From positions 434,001-498,000 of the forward strand of contig NZ_MCGV01000001.1 in assembly GCF_001705235.1 (NCBI RefSeq): 64,000 bases of DNA, read 5' to 3'. Position numbers and translations under genes: made by a program. This DNA comes from Clostridium pasteurianum (GTDB lineage Bacteria; Bacillota; Clostridia; Clostridiales; Clostridiaceae). The notes beneath the pieces are model-generated. The model was not told the DNA's origin. It saw only the letters and a program-made list of their open reading frames with translations, and searched no databases. Positions 1 to 8,652 of the stretch are shown piece after piece. How positions within the stretch are numbered: position 1 is the stretch's first letter; every line of letters starts with the position of its first letter.

Positions 1-155
1 TCTATATGATATTTACAATTCTACTTGCTATGTGCTAAACTTCTATTATCCACTTTGGACATACCTCCAATATATCTTAGTTATGATTGGCAAACCCACT
101 TCTATTTTATATTGGAGTTTTTCTTTTTTCTACTCATAGCTATAAGCCTTCCGTA

Positions 156-226
156 ATCACAGGTAAAACCTGTGGTATTCTAGATACAACAAAAACGATG
201 AATCATAATAGCTCATCGTTTTTGTT
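156..226. terminator. Two hairpins downstream of the dehydratase gene; the second is a terminator
   Basis: A perfect 7-bp hairpin (CACAGGT aaa ACCTGTG, 158-174) is followed by an 11-bp inverted repeat (AAAAACGATGA at 191-201, TCATCGTTTTT at 213-223) flanked by A and T runs. The second hairpin is a rho-independent terminator that could work in both directions and would end the minus-strand operon at 308. The role of the first hairpin is unknown. Bases 1-155 show no gene I can support. Confidence 0.65.
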
Positions 227-307
227 TACTTGCAAAACTTTTTAGTATACATTTATTTAATTTCAAACTTTGTTATTACAATGCTCAAAATATATATTAT
301 TTATCTA

Positions 308-1480
308 CTAATCTACTATAATTTTTGTACATTTATCAAGAATTTTTTCAGGAATATCTTGTCCAATCCCAGGGCGATCAGGTATAGTAATATAACCATC
401 TATTGGCGTATCATCATATATCCCTAAGCTTCTAGTAAAATCCGACATATTACCAACATGATATTCATGAATACAGAAGTTTGGAATAACTGCCTCTATT
501 TGAAGTGCAGCTGCATTAGAAATTGGTCCTCCGCAAACATGTGTTTGAACTAATACATCATAAACTTGTGCCATATCACATATTTTTTTTGCCTCTGAAA
601 TTCCACCACAATTAGCCACATCTGGCTGAATTACATCTAAAGATCGTTTTTGTAAAAATGGAAGAAATCCATATCTTGAATAAATTCGCTCCCCAGAAGC
701 CAAAGGAATATTTGTTTTTTCTTTCAGTAATAACATCAACTGTGGGTTTAATGGTCCACATGGTTCTTCTAAATAAAAAATATTCAATTCTTCAGCAAGT
801 TTACTTATCTGCAATGCAGCATTAAAATCTGTCTTTCCATGAAGTTCTAAAATAATGTCCATTTCATTTCCAACAGCATTTCTAATTTCTACTAATCTAT
901 CTTTACACAAGTTTAATTTATAACTTGTTAGCAATCCATCATTACGCAAATTCTTCTTTCCAAACTCATCTCGCTGTAATGGATCAACTTTAAGTGCTGT
1001 ATATCCATCTGCTTTAGCCTTTCTTGCTGCTTCCCCATATTCTTTAATTCCACCTAATGGATGTGAATCTTTATCCCAATCGAACTGAATTTGACTAGCA
1101 TATGCTCTTACACTATCACGTACTTTTCCACCTAACAACTCATATACTGGTACTCCTAGTAGCTTTCCTTTTATGTCCCATAGTGCTATATCAATTGCAC
1201 TGATAGCAGAAAAAATTACTGTTCCTCCTCCTAATCCCCAGAATGTTTCCTTCTGAAGCTTATTCCATATTTTTTCTATATTCATTGGATTCTGTCCAAT
1301 AATTAATTTAGCAAAATCTTGAACTTGTCCAATTGCTGCCATCTTAGAATTTCCATAAGCCACACCTGCTTCTCCAAATCCACTAATACCTTCATCAGTA
1401 TTTATTCTTACAAGGACTGGTTCATTGGGTGCATTCTTATCATAATCTGCACAAAATATTTCAACACTTGTGATTTTCAT
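308..1480 (-). CDS. Enolase-superfamily sugar-acid dehydratase (mandelate racemase/muconate lactonizing enzyme family)
   Basis: Full-length 390-residue member of the enolase superfamily, a TIM barrel with an N-terminal capping domain. Visible active-site positions are a KVD motif near 164-166, metal-ligand candidates E212, E238/E239 and E264, a histidine at 214 (ELHG) and a catalytic histidine at 314 (THVCGG). The histidine two residues after the first ligand and the late histidine resemble galactonate and related acid-sugar dehydratases, which turn an aldonic acid into its 2-keto-3-deoxy form. Glu replaces the usual Asp at the first ligand, so the exact substrate cannot be named. An AAAGGAGG ribosome-binding site precedes the ATG. 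It lies downstream of a GH4 glycosidase and a PTS remnant, which suggests a sugar-catabolic operon. Confidence 0.85.
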   Translation of the reverse strand: MKITSVEIFCADYDKNAPNEPVLVRINTDEGISGFGEAGVAYGNSKMAAIGQVQDFAKLIIGQNPMNIEKIWNKLQKETFWGLGGGTVIFSAISAIDIALWDIKGKLLGVPVYELLGGKVRDSVRAYASQIQFDWDKDSHPLGGIKEYGEAARKAKADGYTALKVDPLQRDEFGKKNLRNDGLLTSYKLNLCKDRLVEIRNAVGNEMDIILELHGKTDFNAALQISKLAEELNIFYLEEPCGPLNPQLMLLLKEKTNIPLASGERIYSRYGFLPFLQKRSLDVIQPDVANCGGISEAKKICDMAQVYDVLVQTHVCGGPISNAAALQIEAVIPNFCIHEYHVGNMSDFTRSLGIYDDTPIDGYITIPDRPGIGQDIPEKILDKCTKIIVD

Positions 1481-1496
1481 ATATTAACTCCTCCTT

Positions 1497-1646
1497 TTAA
1501 TTAGTTATCTGCAAAAATTTATCATTTGCAGATAATTGATCTTTTTCCATCACTTTAATATCTTCTTTTGATGAATTTAACACTACAACAATAACACTAG
1601 TGTCATATCCATTTTCTTTTACAAAATCTAGATCGATATCAACCAA
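1497..1646 (-). pseudogene. Remnant of a PTS EIIA domain (beta-glucoside/glucose type), C-terminal end only
   Basis: Reading the minus strand gives about 49 residues ending at a TAA just before the ribosome-binding site of the dehydratase gene. They contain the sequence DLDFVKENGYDTSVIVV, then SANDKFLQI. This matches the C-terminal end of the EIIA domain of glucose/beta-glucoside PTS permeases (pattern D-x-D-x-I-K-x-x-G-Y-D-T-x-x-P-V-x-V-T-N). A stop codon precedes the fragment, and the EIIB, EIIC and phosphorylated-His parts are absent. I infer that a PTS transporter gene once stood between the GH4 enzyme and the dehydratase and was mostly deleted. Confidence 0.7.
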
Positions 1647-1732
1647 TCAATCACCTGTAAGTATTTGCTTTATTATTTCTCTAATTTTTTCTTATAACAT
1701 ATACCTCTTAAATATTAGGTCTTTATTATATC

Positions 1733-3121
1733 TTAGTGTCCATTTACCATTAAATCCTCAACAACAGAATCTTTTGAGTGAACCCCATCTCTTTTTAACT
1801 CTTCAATTTTATTTTTAAACTGTGGAAGATATTTTTCATGAGCAACAAGAAGTTCATTTAATACAACTCTTGCTTCATTGCCATGCTGAACTAATGGATT
1901 TATAGAAAATGCTTCTAAAGCAGTTCCATAATCTCCAGTCAAAGCGGCCTTAATTGTACATTCTTCCATTGCCTTCATAAGCTGAATATAACCTTTTTCA
2001 AAGGAATCCATTTCACCCCACGCTATAGGCTCTGCTCCTCTGGAAGAGATTAGACTTGATACTTCAACAATTGAATCACTATCAAGACATGGAATAGCAC
2101 CATTATTCTGAGTACTTACAACCATATGAATTCCTTTATTATTATAAATTGCGCTTATGCATTCACATGCAGCATCACTGTAATATGTTCCACCACGTTT
2201 TGATAATTCTTCTGGCTTTGTAGTTAAATCTTTATTTTTATATAATTTAAATAAAGCTGCTTCAACTTCCTTGACCTGTTCCGCACGTGTGCCTTCATGA
2301 TTAAATTCATCTATGGAATGATTGAGCATTTCCTTTTCACAGTAATAATAACGATGGTAACCACAAGGAAGCACTTTCATAGTATGAAGCAAATCTAATG
2401 AAAAATCTGCTGAAAAAATATTCTTTGGCAAGCCACTTTCTTTATCATTAATATGATCTATTATCTGCTCTGTAACTTCATTTCCGCTTTCATCAAACAC
2501 TCTATGCCAGTGAAAATGATTTAGCCCTGCAAACTGATAACTTAACTTTGAAGCATCAACTCCAATTGTCGCTCCTTCTTTCATCATAGCCATTACTGGA
2601 ACGTTACATAATCCTATACACTTTTTCCATCCAAAATGCTTAATAACTGCTTCTGTAATAATTCCACTTGGATTTGTAAAATTAATAAGCCATGCATCAG
2701 AACATAATTCTCTCATGTCTTTTATAATTTCTTTCATCACTGGAATTGTTCTAAAAGCTTTAAACATACCTCCAGCTCCATTTGTTTCTTGTCCAAGCAT
2801 TCCGTGTGATAATGGTATTCTTTCATCTTTAATTCTTGCATCTAAAAGACCAACTCTAAACTGTGTAGTTACAAAATCTGCATCCTTCAATGCTTCCCTT
2901 CTATTTAATGTTGTTACCACCTTTACCTTATACGGAGTTGCATCCCACATACGCTGTGCCAAAGCACCTACTATTTCAAGTTTTTCTCTTCCATCTTCAA
3001 TGTCAACAAGCCATATCTCTCCTATTGGAAGTTCACTATATCTTTTTATGAACCCCTCCATAAGTTCTGGCGTATAGCTGCTTCCACCACCTATTGTTGC
3101 TATTTTTAAAGATTTTTTCAT
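1733..3121 (-). CDS. 6-phospho-beta-glucosidase, glycoside hydrolase family 4
   Basis: Family 4 glycosidases hydrolyse phosphorylated disaccharides delivered by PTS systems, by an NAD+- and Mn2+-dependent oxidation/elimination mechanism. The N-terminus has the NAD-binding loop GGGSSYTPEL. The middle has TNPSGI, a Cys in GLCNVPV and a His in GLNHFHW, the usual metal ligands. Length (about 462 residues) is normal for the family. I chose the start MKKSLKIA because GGAGG lies eight bases upstream; the frame is open five codons further, but without a suitable site. The enzyme is probably for cellobiose- or salicin-type phosphates. The partner PTS survives only as a fragment downstream. Confidence 0.9.
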   Translation of the reverse strand: MKKSLKIATIGGGSSYTPELMEGFIKRYSELPIGEIWLVDIEDGREKLEIVGALAQRMWDATPYKVKVVTTLNRREALKDADFVTTQFRVGLLDARIKDERIPLSHGMLGQETNGAGGMFKAFRTIPVMKEIIKDMRELCSDAWLINFTNPSGIITEAVIKHFGWKKCIGLCNVPVMAMMKEGATIGVDASKLSYQFAGLNHFHWHRVFDESGNEVTEQIIDHINDKESGLPKNIFSADFSLDLLHTMKVLPCGYHRYYYCEKEMLNHSIDEFNHEGTRAEQVKEVEAALFKLYKNKDLTTKPEELSKRGGTYYSDAACECISAIYNNKGIHMVVSTQNNGAIPCLDSDSIVEVSSLISSRGAEPIAWGEMDSFEKGYIQLMKAMEECTIKAALTGDYGTALEAFSINPLVQHGNEARVVLNELLVAHEKYLPQFKNKIEELKRDGVHSKDSVVEDLMVNGH

Positions 3122-3271
3122 ACCACATGCCTCCATTAAAAATTATATATTTGTTTCTGTTGCACTTAATATATAACTTTTAACGTTTTCATTCAATAAA
3201 AGTTATACAAACTGATACTTTTTTCTAAAACTTCTTTACTTCAGCTGTTTTTTCTGACACTTTTTGAAACT

Positions 3272-3306
3272 AAAAAAACTCATCAGTATTTTCTTCTGAT
3301 GAGTTT
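3272..3306 (-). terminator. Rho-independent terminator after the RpiR regulator gene
   Basis: Inverted repeat AACTCATCAG (3278-3286 region) and CTGATGAGTT (3296-3305) with a 9-base loop. Read on the minus strand it ends in a run of seven T. It overlaps the stop codon of the regulator gene. Confidence 0.8.
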
Positions 3307-4169
3307 TATTTTTCAGTAATATCCCTATTATCAACTATATTAGCAATTTCCTTAATATAGTTTATGTTACGATTATAATCTTTTTTAAAAATACAGCTAT
3401 AAATAAGATCAAGCATATACTGCATTGCAATATGAGATGAAAACTGAGATATTCTATTTTTAAAATTTTCTCTGTCACTTATATATAAACGATGTTTTAT
3501 ATATTGTGGAACACTCGAACTTCCAACCCTGCCTATCCAAATTGTTTCAATGCCTTTTTTATAAAGTATCTCTGAAATAGGCTTAATAAAATTAGACTTT
3601 CCTGAATATGATAGTAGTAATGCTGCGTGATTCTCTTTTGATGCAGTTGCATTACATCTCTGATCATAAAAAGATTTTGTACAGTTAACTATTCTTCCAA
3701 TAGAACGCATTTTATCCATAAAATTTTCTGCCACATTAATATTATGTGCATGAGTATAAATATCTATAATATCAGCTTTATGAAGAATGCTAACACATGT
3801 GTTTAGCTCCTCAACATCAATATATTTATATGTATCTCTTATAGTTGCTTCATATAATTTTATAAGTTTCTGTGCAATTATTCCTTGAGTATCACCCTCT
3901 AAAAAAGGAAAATTAACATCAATATCATTTTCTATGTTGCTTTCTTCTGCTATGTCCTTAGTAATTTTCACCTTAAGTTCATTAAATCCATCCATACCTA
4001 TTTTTTTGCAAAACCTGTGAATTGCAGATTTAGATACAAATGTTTCATCTGAAAGCTGCTGAATAGATAGTGTACTTATTTTATTTTTATTTTTGATAAT
4101 ATATTGTGCAAGGGTACCCTCTGTCGGGGTTAATTTATCACAACATTTCATCATATTTTCAATTGTCAT
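3306..4169 (-). CDS. MurR/RpiR-family transcriptional regulator (HTH plus SIS domain)
   Basis: 287 residues. The N-terminal 75 or so form an HTH_6 domain (the segment around QQLSDETFVSKSAIHRFCKK is the recognition helix). Residues about 120-250 form a sugar-isomerase (SIS) domain, which in this family senses a phosphosugar. Start supported by GGAGG six bases before the ATG. It lies directly upstream of the GH4 gene on the same strand, separated by the terminator at 3272-3306. The likely role is control of the phospho-beta-glucoside genes, by context. Confidence 0.85.
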   Translation of the reverse strand: MTIENMMKCCDKLTPTEGTLAQYIIKNKNKISTLSIQQLSDETFVSKSAIHRFCKKIGMDGFNELKVKITKDIAEESNIENDIDVNFPFLEGDTQGIIAQKLIKLYEATIRDTYKYIDVEELNTCVSILHKADIIDIYTHAHNINVAENFMDKMRSIGRIVNCTKSFYDQRCNATASKENHAALLLSYSGKSNFIKPISEILYKKGIETIWIGRVGSSSVPQYIKHRLYISDRENFKNRISQFSSHIAMQYMLDLIYSCIFKKDYNRNINYIKEIANIVDNRDITEK

Positions 4170-4602
4170 ATTTATCCTCCAAATTATTTAAGTTATAAAT
4201 GAACAAATTTGCCAGTATTCATTTATGCACCAAGTAAAATCAACAATTCAGTGATTATCTGTAATAAATAAATTTGAACTTGTGGAGTTTCTCAACAACT
4301 GCTTTTTCAATACGGTAAGTATTTGCTTACTATTTATTTCCTGTTTCATAAAAGCTGCGTATAACTCTCAACTATATCTATCAATCTTTTTTAATTTTCT
4401 TATTTCTTTATTGACTATTATCAGTAAAAATATTTTATTCTTATTATTCATTATAGGTACTTTCTATGAATTTATCAATTCAGATGTACAGCATTAGGAT
4501 AAATTTTATGATTGAAAACTAATTAGATATATTCTATTTAAACTTACAAACAACAGATATATGACTTTCTACACTCATATATCTTTTATTTGTAAAATAG
4601 AA
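4170..4602. other. Intergenic region with a long imperfect hairpin
   Basis: No convincing gene. It carries the upstream region of the RpiR gene and, at 4533-4602, an imperfect inverted repeat (TTCTATTT ... AAATAGAA enclosing TTACAAA ... TTTGTAA and AGATATATGA ... TCATATATCT). The stem lies just beyond the ywbE terminator. Confidence 0.5.
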
Positions 4603-4653
4603 AAAGACTATGAAGTTACTAAATCAAAGTATCATAACTCATAGTCCTTTTCT
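4603..4653 (-). terminator. Terminator downstream of ywbE copy 1
   Basis: Arms AAAAGACTATG (4603-4613) and CATAGTCCTTTT (4641-4652) enclose a second short stem (GTTAC/GTAT region). On the minus strand the 3' side is followed by TTTTTC. It closes the transcript of the small gene at 4673-4864. Confidence 0.7.
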
Positions 4654-4672
4654 TAGTTATTATGCCTAAATA

Positions 4673-4864
4673 TTACTTTATTTCTTTAACTCTTCCTACA
4701 ATTCCACCCTCAAGCATTACTTTGATGCCACGAGGATGAACTGCTGAATTTGTAAGGATTCTTTGCACAACACCTTCAGTCAATTTTCCAGAACGCTGGT
4801 CTTGCTTTTGAACAACAAGGACTTTTGCTCCTACTTTGATGTCTTTTCGTATCGTTCCATCCAT
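4673..4864 (-). CDS. YwbE-like small conserved protein (DUF2196), copy 1
   Basis: 63-residue protein starting MDGTIRKDIKVG, with the family core QKQDQRSGKLTEGVVQ and HPRGIKVMLEGG. It is a small beta-rich domain of unknown function, widespread in Firmicutes as YwbE. I chose this start because AGGAAGGAAGAG lies upstream; the frame reads 16 residues further, but that part is out-of-frame methyltransferase tail. A second copy, nearly identical, lies at 9954-10145. The protein differs at one or two positions (Ala/Glu in TNSAVHPRG versus TNSEVHPRG). It is the outer boundary copy of a 5.3-kb direct repeat. Confidence 0.8.
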   Translation of the reverse strand: MDGTIRKDIKVGAKVLVVQKQDQRSGKLTEGVVQRILTNSAVHPRGIKVMLEGGIVGRVKEIK

Positions 4865-4871
4865 AATATTA

Positions 4872-4916
4872 CTACTCTTCCTTCCTATAAAGTTTAACGA
4901 CAATTTCAACATGTGT
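4872..4916 (-). pseudogene. Duplicated 3' tail of the rlmD-like methyltransferase gene (att-like boundary)
   Basis: Read on the minus strand this gives [14 protein letters not shown] and a stop. The intact methyltransferase gene at 10153 ends [15 protein letters not shown]. Homology to that gene begins exactly where the recombinase remnant ends (its last codons read DTC then TGA). This looks like one half of an integration site at the 3' end of a methyltransferase gene. See the finding on the direct repeat. Confidence 0.65.
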
Positions 4917-5553
4917 CGAAACTACTATCAGAATGCAATTTTTCAACATCGTTATTCTGATGCGAATGCAATTCATCAGTTCTATGTCTTCCTTTAGCAT
5001 TTTTTCTTTGAGGTCTAAATTTATCACTATTTAAACTATTCTTAAATCCTGTTTTATAGACAAATGTAATTTGTGCAGGATCTTTATTTCCGTCTTCATC
5101 AATACCACCTATAATAACTTTTTCTACCACACTTTCAAAAACATATCTGTAAAATTCATCCAACACCTGATTTTGTTCTAATGTCTTCTTAAACTCTTTT
5201 AAACGACGTTTACGTTTTATGTCTTTTTCATTTTCAGAGGCTTCAACAAGCTTCTTTCTATCTTCAATTAGGTTTTTTTGATTTACTACCAAATCAGCAT
5301 ACTTTGTTTCATAGGCAGCTTTATCAATTGATTCTCTAATCTCATGTCAACTAATTTATTTTTCTTTCCCGCTAATGTAGTTATTTCCTTATCTATTTTG
5401 AATATTTTCTTGTTAGCACTACTACTATTTAAATTATCTTCCATCCTTTTCAAAAATTCTTCAAGTACTTCTTTGTTATCGGAATATAATATACGGTAAC
5501 TTTCTACAAATGCATCTTCGATAGCTTTTTCTGGTATCGCCTTACTATCAGAA
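4906..5553 (-). pseudogene. C-terminal remnant of a large serine recombinase
   Basis: Two minus-strand frames joined near 5340 read like the C-terminal coiled-coil part of a large serine recombinase. The upstream part has SKAIPEKAIEDAF, then a helical stretch ending NKLVDMRLE. The downstream part continues SIDKAAYETKYADL, long charged helices, and the late motif FESVVEKVIIGG ... ITFVYKTGF that is characteristic of these enzymes. The catalytic serine domain and the zinc-ribbon part are missing, and a frameshift splits the rest. It can no longer be active. The end abuts the duplicated methyltransferase tail, as expected for an integrase gene at the edge of its element. Confidence 0.8.
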
Positions 5554-5874
5554 CAAAATTACTTTAGATAAACTTCTTCGCAACACTTTGTCAAAAGCTC
5601 GGCGGAGAGTTGAAACTATTTTTCTTAAATGTCAGAACAACTTAATATGAATATAGTTTTTGAAAAGTCAAAATTAGCGTTAATATATCTCAAACAGACA
5701 TATCAGCTATAAAAGAGTTGACTTTTTATGAAAACCTATGCACACCAAAAATTTATAGTTTGTTTCCCAAAATATTTATAATTTATATTCTCTGTATGAT
5801 TATTTTAATGTTAGTATCAACTTGAAATGGTATAAATTATAATGATGATTGCATATACAAAAGGATGATAAAAA

Positions 5875-6618
5875 ATGAATGATGATAAATATCTTCTTAG
5901 TTCTGTATCAAATACTTTAGATATATTAGATTTATTAAGTAAACATAATGAGTTGGGTGTTGTAGAAATAAGTAAAGAATTAAATATAGGAAAAGTTGGT
6001 ATATTTAGAATGCTGTACACGTTAGAAAAGAAGGAATATGTACACAAGTCAGCTAATGCGAAATACAAGTTAGGAATTAAATTTGAATATTTTGTTTCAA
6101 TTGTATTGGAAAATCAAAATAAGTTTTCTATTGCTAAACCTTATTTAGAAAAACTTAGAGATAAACATAATGAATCTACTCATCTATCTATTCTTGATGA
6201 AGACTATTTCATTATTTTCATGGATAAAGTATCAAGCAACTCTACCGTTCAAATGTCATCAAAGATAGGTGCCAACTTACCGGCATACTTTACTGGAATG
6301 GGGAAAATGTTACTGGCAAGTCTTGAAAATGAAGATTTGAATAAAATTGTCCATTCTTTTACTTTTGAAAAGAGAACTGAATATACTATTACAAATCCTG
6401 ATGATCTAATTGAAGATTTAATAAAAACTAAAACACAAGGTTATGGAGAAGATTTAGAGGAATGCGAAATTGGGTTAGTGTGTTTTGCAGCTCCCATAAA
6501 AGACAGGCTTGGACATACAGTTGCAGCAATAAGTATTTCAGGACCATCTGAAAGAATGATTAATAATAAAGAAACTTTAATATATTCTAACAAATACATG
6601 AACTTCCTATGCTATTAA
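5875..6618 (+). CDS. IclR-family transcriptional regulator
   Basis: 247 residues. The N-terminal winged helix is at about 5-60 (LSKHNELGVVEISKELNI then the recognition helix KVGIFRMLYTLEK). The C-terminal effector domain is at about 75-245, with the family segments FTGMGKMLLA and ISISGPSERM. Ribosome-binding site AAGGATG lies upstream of the ATG. IclR proteins usually control catabolism of organic acids or sugars. The nearby genes are a degraded oxidoreductase and transporter, so its original targets may be lost. The upstream region holds GTATCAACTT (5814-5823), which also occurs inverted before the LysR gene at 8542-8551. Confidence 0.88.
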   Translation: MNDDKYLLSSVSNTLDILDLLSKHNELGVVEISKELNIGKVGIFRMLYTLEKKEYVHKSANAKYKLGIKFEYFVSIVLENQNKFSIAKPYLEKLRDKHNESTHLSILDEDYFIIFMDKVSSNSTVQMSSKIGANLPAYFTGMGKMLLASLENEDLNKIVHSFTFEKRTEYTITNPDDLIEDLIKTKTQGYGEDLEECEIGLVCFAAPIKDRLGHTVAAISISGPSERMINNKETLIYSNKYMNFLCY

Positions 6619-6669
6619 AATATTAGCTACCAAATACTTGATCATTATATCTTTCCTGAATAATTTTAA

Positions 6670-6825
6670 TTAATGAATAATAACTCTTGTTACATATACA
6701 TCAATACCAATCGTTTTAGCTTCACGAAGTACAGCGCCATTAATAAAATCCACCTCAGTTTGTCTCTTAGCAAGCATATCTTGCACTACGGAAGGCACAT
6801 ATGATTGATATTCTCTATTGTTGGC
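6670..6825 (-). pseudogene. Remnant of a ketopantoate reductase (2-dehydropantoate 2-reductase)-like gene
   Basis: About 50 residues on the minus strand: YVPSVVQDMLAKRQTEVDF, then INGAVLREAKTIGIDV and a stop. The pattern PS-x-x-Q-D-x-x-x-x-R-x-T-E-x-D-x-I-N-G-A-[IV]-x-R-E is the C-terminal domain signature of PanE/ApbA. The NADP-binding half is missing. The fragment is too short to function. The real PanE supplies pantoate for CoA, but catabolic relatives also sit next to IclR and permease genes. Confidence 0.7.
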
Positions 6826-6856
6826 CTTCCACTTTTAATTCTTGCTATTATACTAG

Positions 6857-7156
6857 GCTTTAAAATATAGAAATGTTAAGCTATCCTCATTGGTTGGATG
6901 TTTCTATATGACTTGGTTACTTGTATTTACAACCTTCGTTATGATGTTTTTAACTCAAGTTAGAGGAATATCACTTGCAACTGCTGGTTTTGTTATGTCT
7001 AGCTTTAGCGGATTCGTTGGTATGATATTAATTTCTGGTTTATCTGATTATTTTGTAAGAAGAACTATGTTAATTATTTCTTTCTTTATAAATGGTATTT
7101 CCGTATTATTGATTTGTTTTAAATTTTATTGCAGCTGTATATGCCAACATAATTAA
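6857..7156 (+). pseudogene. Fragment of an MFS transporter
   Basis: The plus-strand frame reads KYRNVKLSSLVGCFYMTWL, then two more membrane helices and the MFS loop SGLSDYFVRR. It is open from 6857 (after a TAG) to 7156. This corresponds to the start of the second half of a major facilitator permease of the sugar/organic acid type. A full transporter needs about 400 residues; only about 100 remain. Downstream, 7157-7371 holds no gene I can support; a minus-strand frame there has a membrane-like stretch but no recognisable family. Confidence 0.6.
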
Positions 7157-7371
7157 TAAGAAATGATATGTTGCATCTGCAATTATGTTAATTACCATAT
7201 AAGTACTAGTTGCTTTTAGCCATGGCATAAATGTAATTAACCAACTAATAAAAAAAACATCTATAAACAATGTCTCTGTTCTAGGGACGTTAATTGCTCA
7301 TAAATAAGTTTTTCATACATTAATACAAATCCTCCAATAAAAATAAGTTTTTGGTGTTAATATCCATATTA

Positions 7372-8298
7372 TTAAAGTAACATTGCAATAATAGGTATTG
7401 TCACAACAGAAAATAATGTTGAAATAAATACACCCTTTGTAATAAATTCTTGATTGCCTCCATATTCACTGCACATCATCACTATATTAGATGCAACTGG
7501 CATTCCAGAAATAATTACTAAAACTCCTAGTAGAAGCTTGTCATTAATAAAGATATGACCTATGTACCATACAATTATTGCTAATACAAAAAGTCTTATA
7601 ATTGCAAATATACTAATCCATTTTTCTTTTATAATTTCTTTAAAAGAAAATTTCACAAGTGTTGAACCAATGACAAGCATAGCTAAAGGCGTTGTTATAT
7701 TGCCTGCCAATTTAAGAGGTTCTAATATAATTTCAGGTAAAGAAATATTCATTATATATAGTCCAATTGCTATAATCGCTGAAATAGTTCCTGCATTAAA
7801 GAATTTTTTAATATCAATAGTTTGCTTACCTGTATTTCCATTATTCTTAGTTAATAAAAATATACCATAAGTATAAAGCGAGATGTTACATACAGACATA
7901 AATATTGATATATACAATATAGCACGATTTCCAAATATAGAGCTTACAACTGGTATACCCATAAATCCTAAATTAGAATATACAAGCATGCTTTCATATA
8001 ATCCCTGCACACTTTTTTTTATTTTTAATATCTTCATTAAAATTTTAGATATAATTGGTATAGACACATAATATATTATTGCTGCTACAAAAATATATAT
8101 AATCACACTCTTATCTTTTAATCTTTCTCCAGATGCAACTGAATAAATAATCAAAGCTGGACAAGTAATATTTACAATTAATTTTGAAAATAATTTGTCA
8201 CTTTCTTCATTCATAATATTTCTCTTATTAGCTATATAGCCAGTAATCATTAATATAAATAAAATTATCATTTGTTTAAATACAAGTATAATATCCAT
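7372..8298 (-). CDS. AEC (auxin efflux carrier)-family transporter
   Basis: 308-residue membrane protein with about ten hydrophobic helices in two halves, the arrangement of the AEC/bile-acid transporter fold. Each half has the broken-helix type segment (for example NLGFMGIPVV, about 110-119, and SGMPVASNIVM near 265-275). Bacterial AEC proteins export or exchange organic acids such as malate or malonate; the substrate cannot be read here. AGGAG lies seven bases before the ATG. It is divergent from the LysR gene at 8653, a common regulator/target pairing. Confidence 0.85.
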   Translation of the reverse strand: MDIILVFKQMIILFILMITGYIANKRNIMNEESDKLFSKLIVNITCPALIIYSVASGERLKDKSVIIYIFVAAIIYYVSIPIISKILMKILKIKKSVQGLYESMLVYSNLGFMGIPVVSSIFGNRAILYISIFMSVCNISLYTYGIFLLTKNNGNTGKQTIDIKKFFNAGTISAIIAIGLYIMNISLPEIILEPLKLAGNITTPLAMLVIGSTLVKFSFKEIIKEKWISIFAIIRLFVLAIIVWYIGHIFINDKLLLGVLVIISGMPVASNIVMMCSEYGGNQEFITKGVFISTLFSVVTIPIIAMLL

Positions 8299-8652
8299 TT
8301 AAATTCTCCTAAGTTGTTACATTTTCATTTTCAACATTTATATTTTTAAAGCATAACTATTCACATTCTTAATTTTTTTGATGCAATAAATTTTTTTCAG
8401 ATCACTCACACAAATAAATTTTCTCGAAATAAAAAGGAGTTAATCCATTTAAATTAGCTTCTTTGCTATATACTATTATTTTAGTGTAACATAAACACTA
8501 ACTATTTTGATATTAACTTTTAGTTCCAAATCCTAAATCAAAAGTTGATACCATTTACAAAGTAATTATATTAGTTTATGATTTATCTATCAATACTATA
8601 TTTAATATGATGACAATAGTTTACGCCTATGAATAGGAGGCAACACATTATT
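8299..8652. promoter_or_regulatory. Divergent control region between the AEC permease and LysR genes
   Basis: A 354-base AT-rich region between two divergent genes, where a LysR protein would normally bind. No single T-N11-A site stands out. AAGTTGATAC at 8542-8551 is the reverse complement of the sequence before the IclR gene (5814-5823). No gene is seen. Confidence 0.4.

Noticed and set aside
1-155. Possible transposase or IS200/IS605-type end near the left window edge
   Set aside because: Only a small hairpin is visible. No coding pattern of a transposase could be read in any frame.
4282-4497. Plus-strand hydrophobic reading frame
   Set aside because: No ribosome-binding site and low-complexity AT-rich composition; it looks like random open frame before the RpiR gene.
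7157-7371. Minus-strand frame with a membrane-like segment (around 7150-7310)
   Set aside because: No family pattern, no ribosome-binding site and an overlap with the MFS fragment on the other strand.
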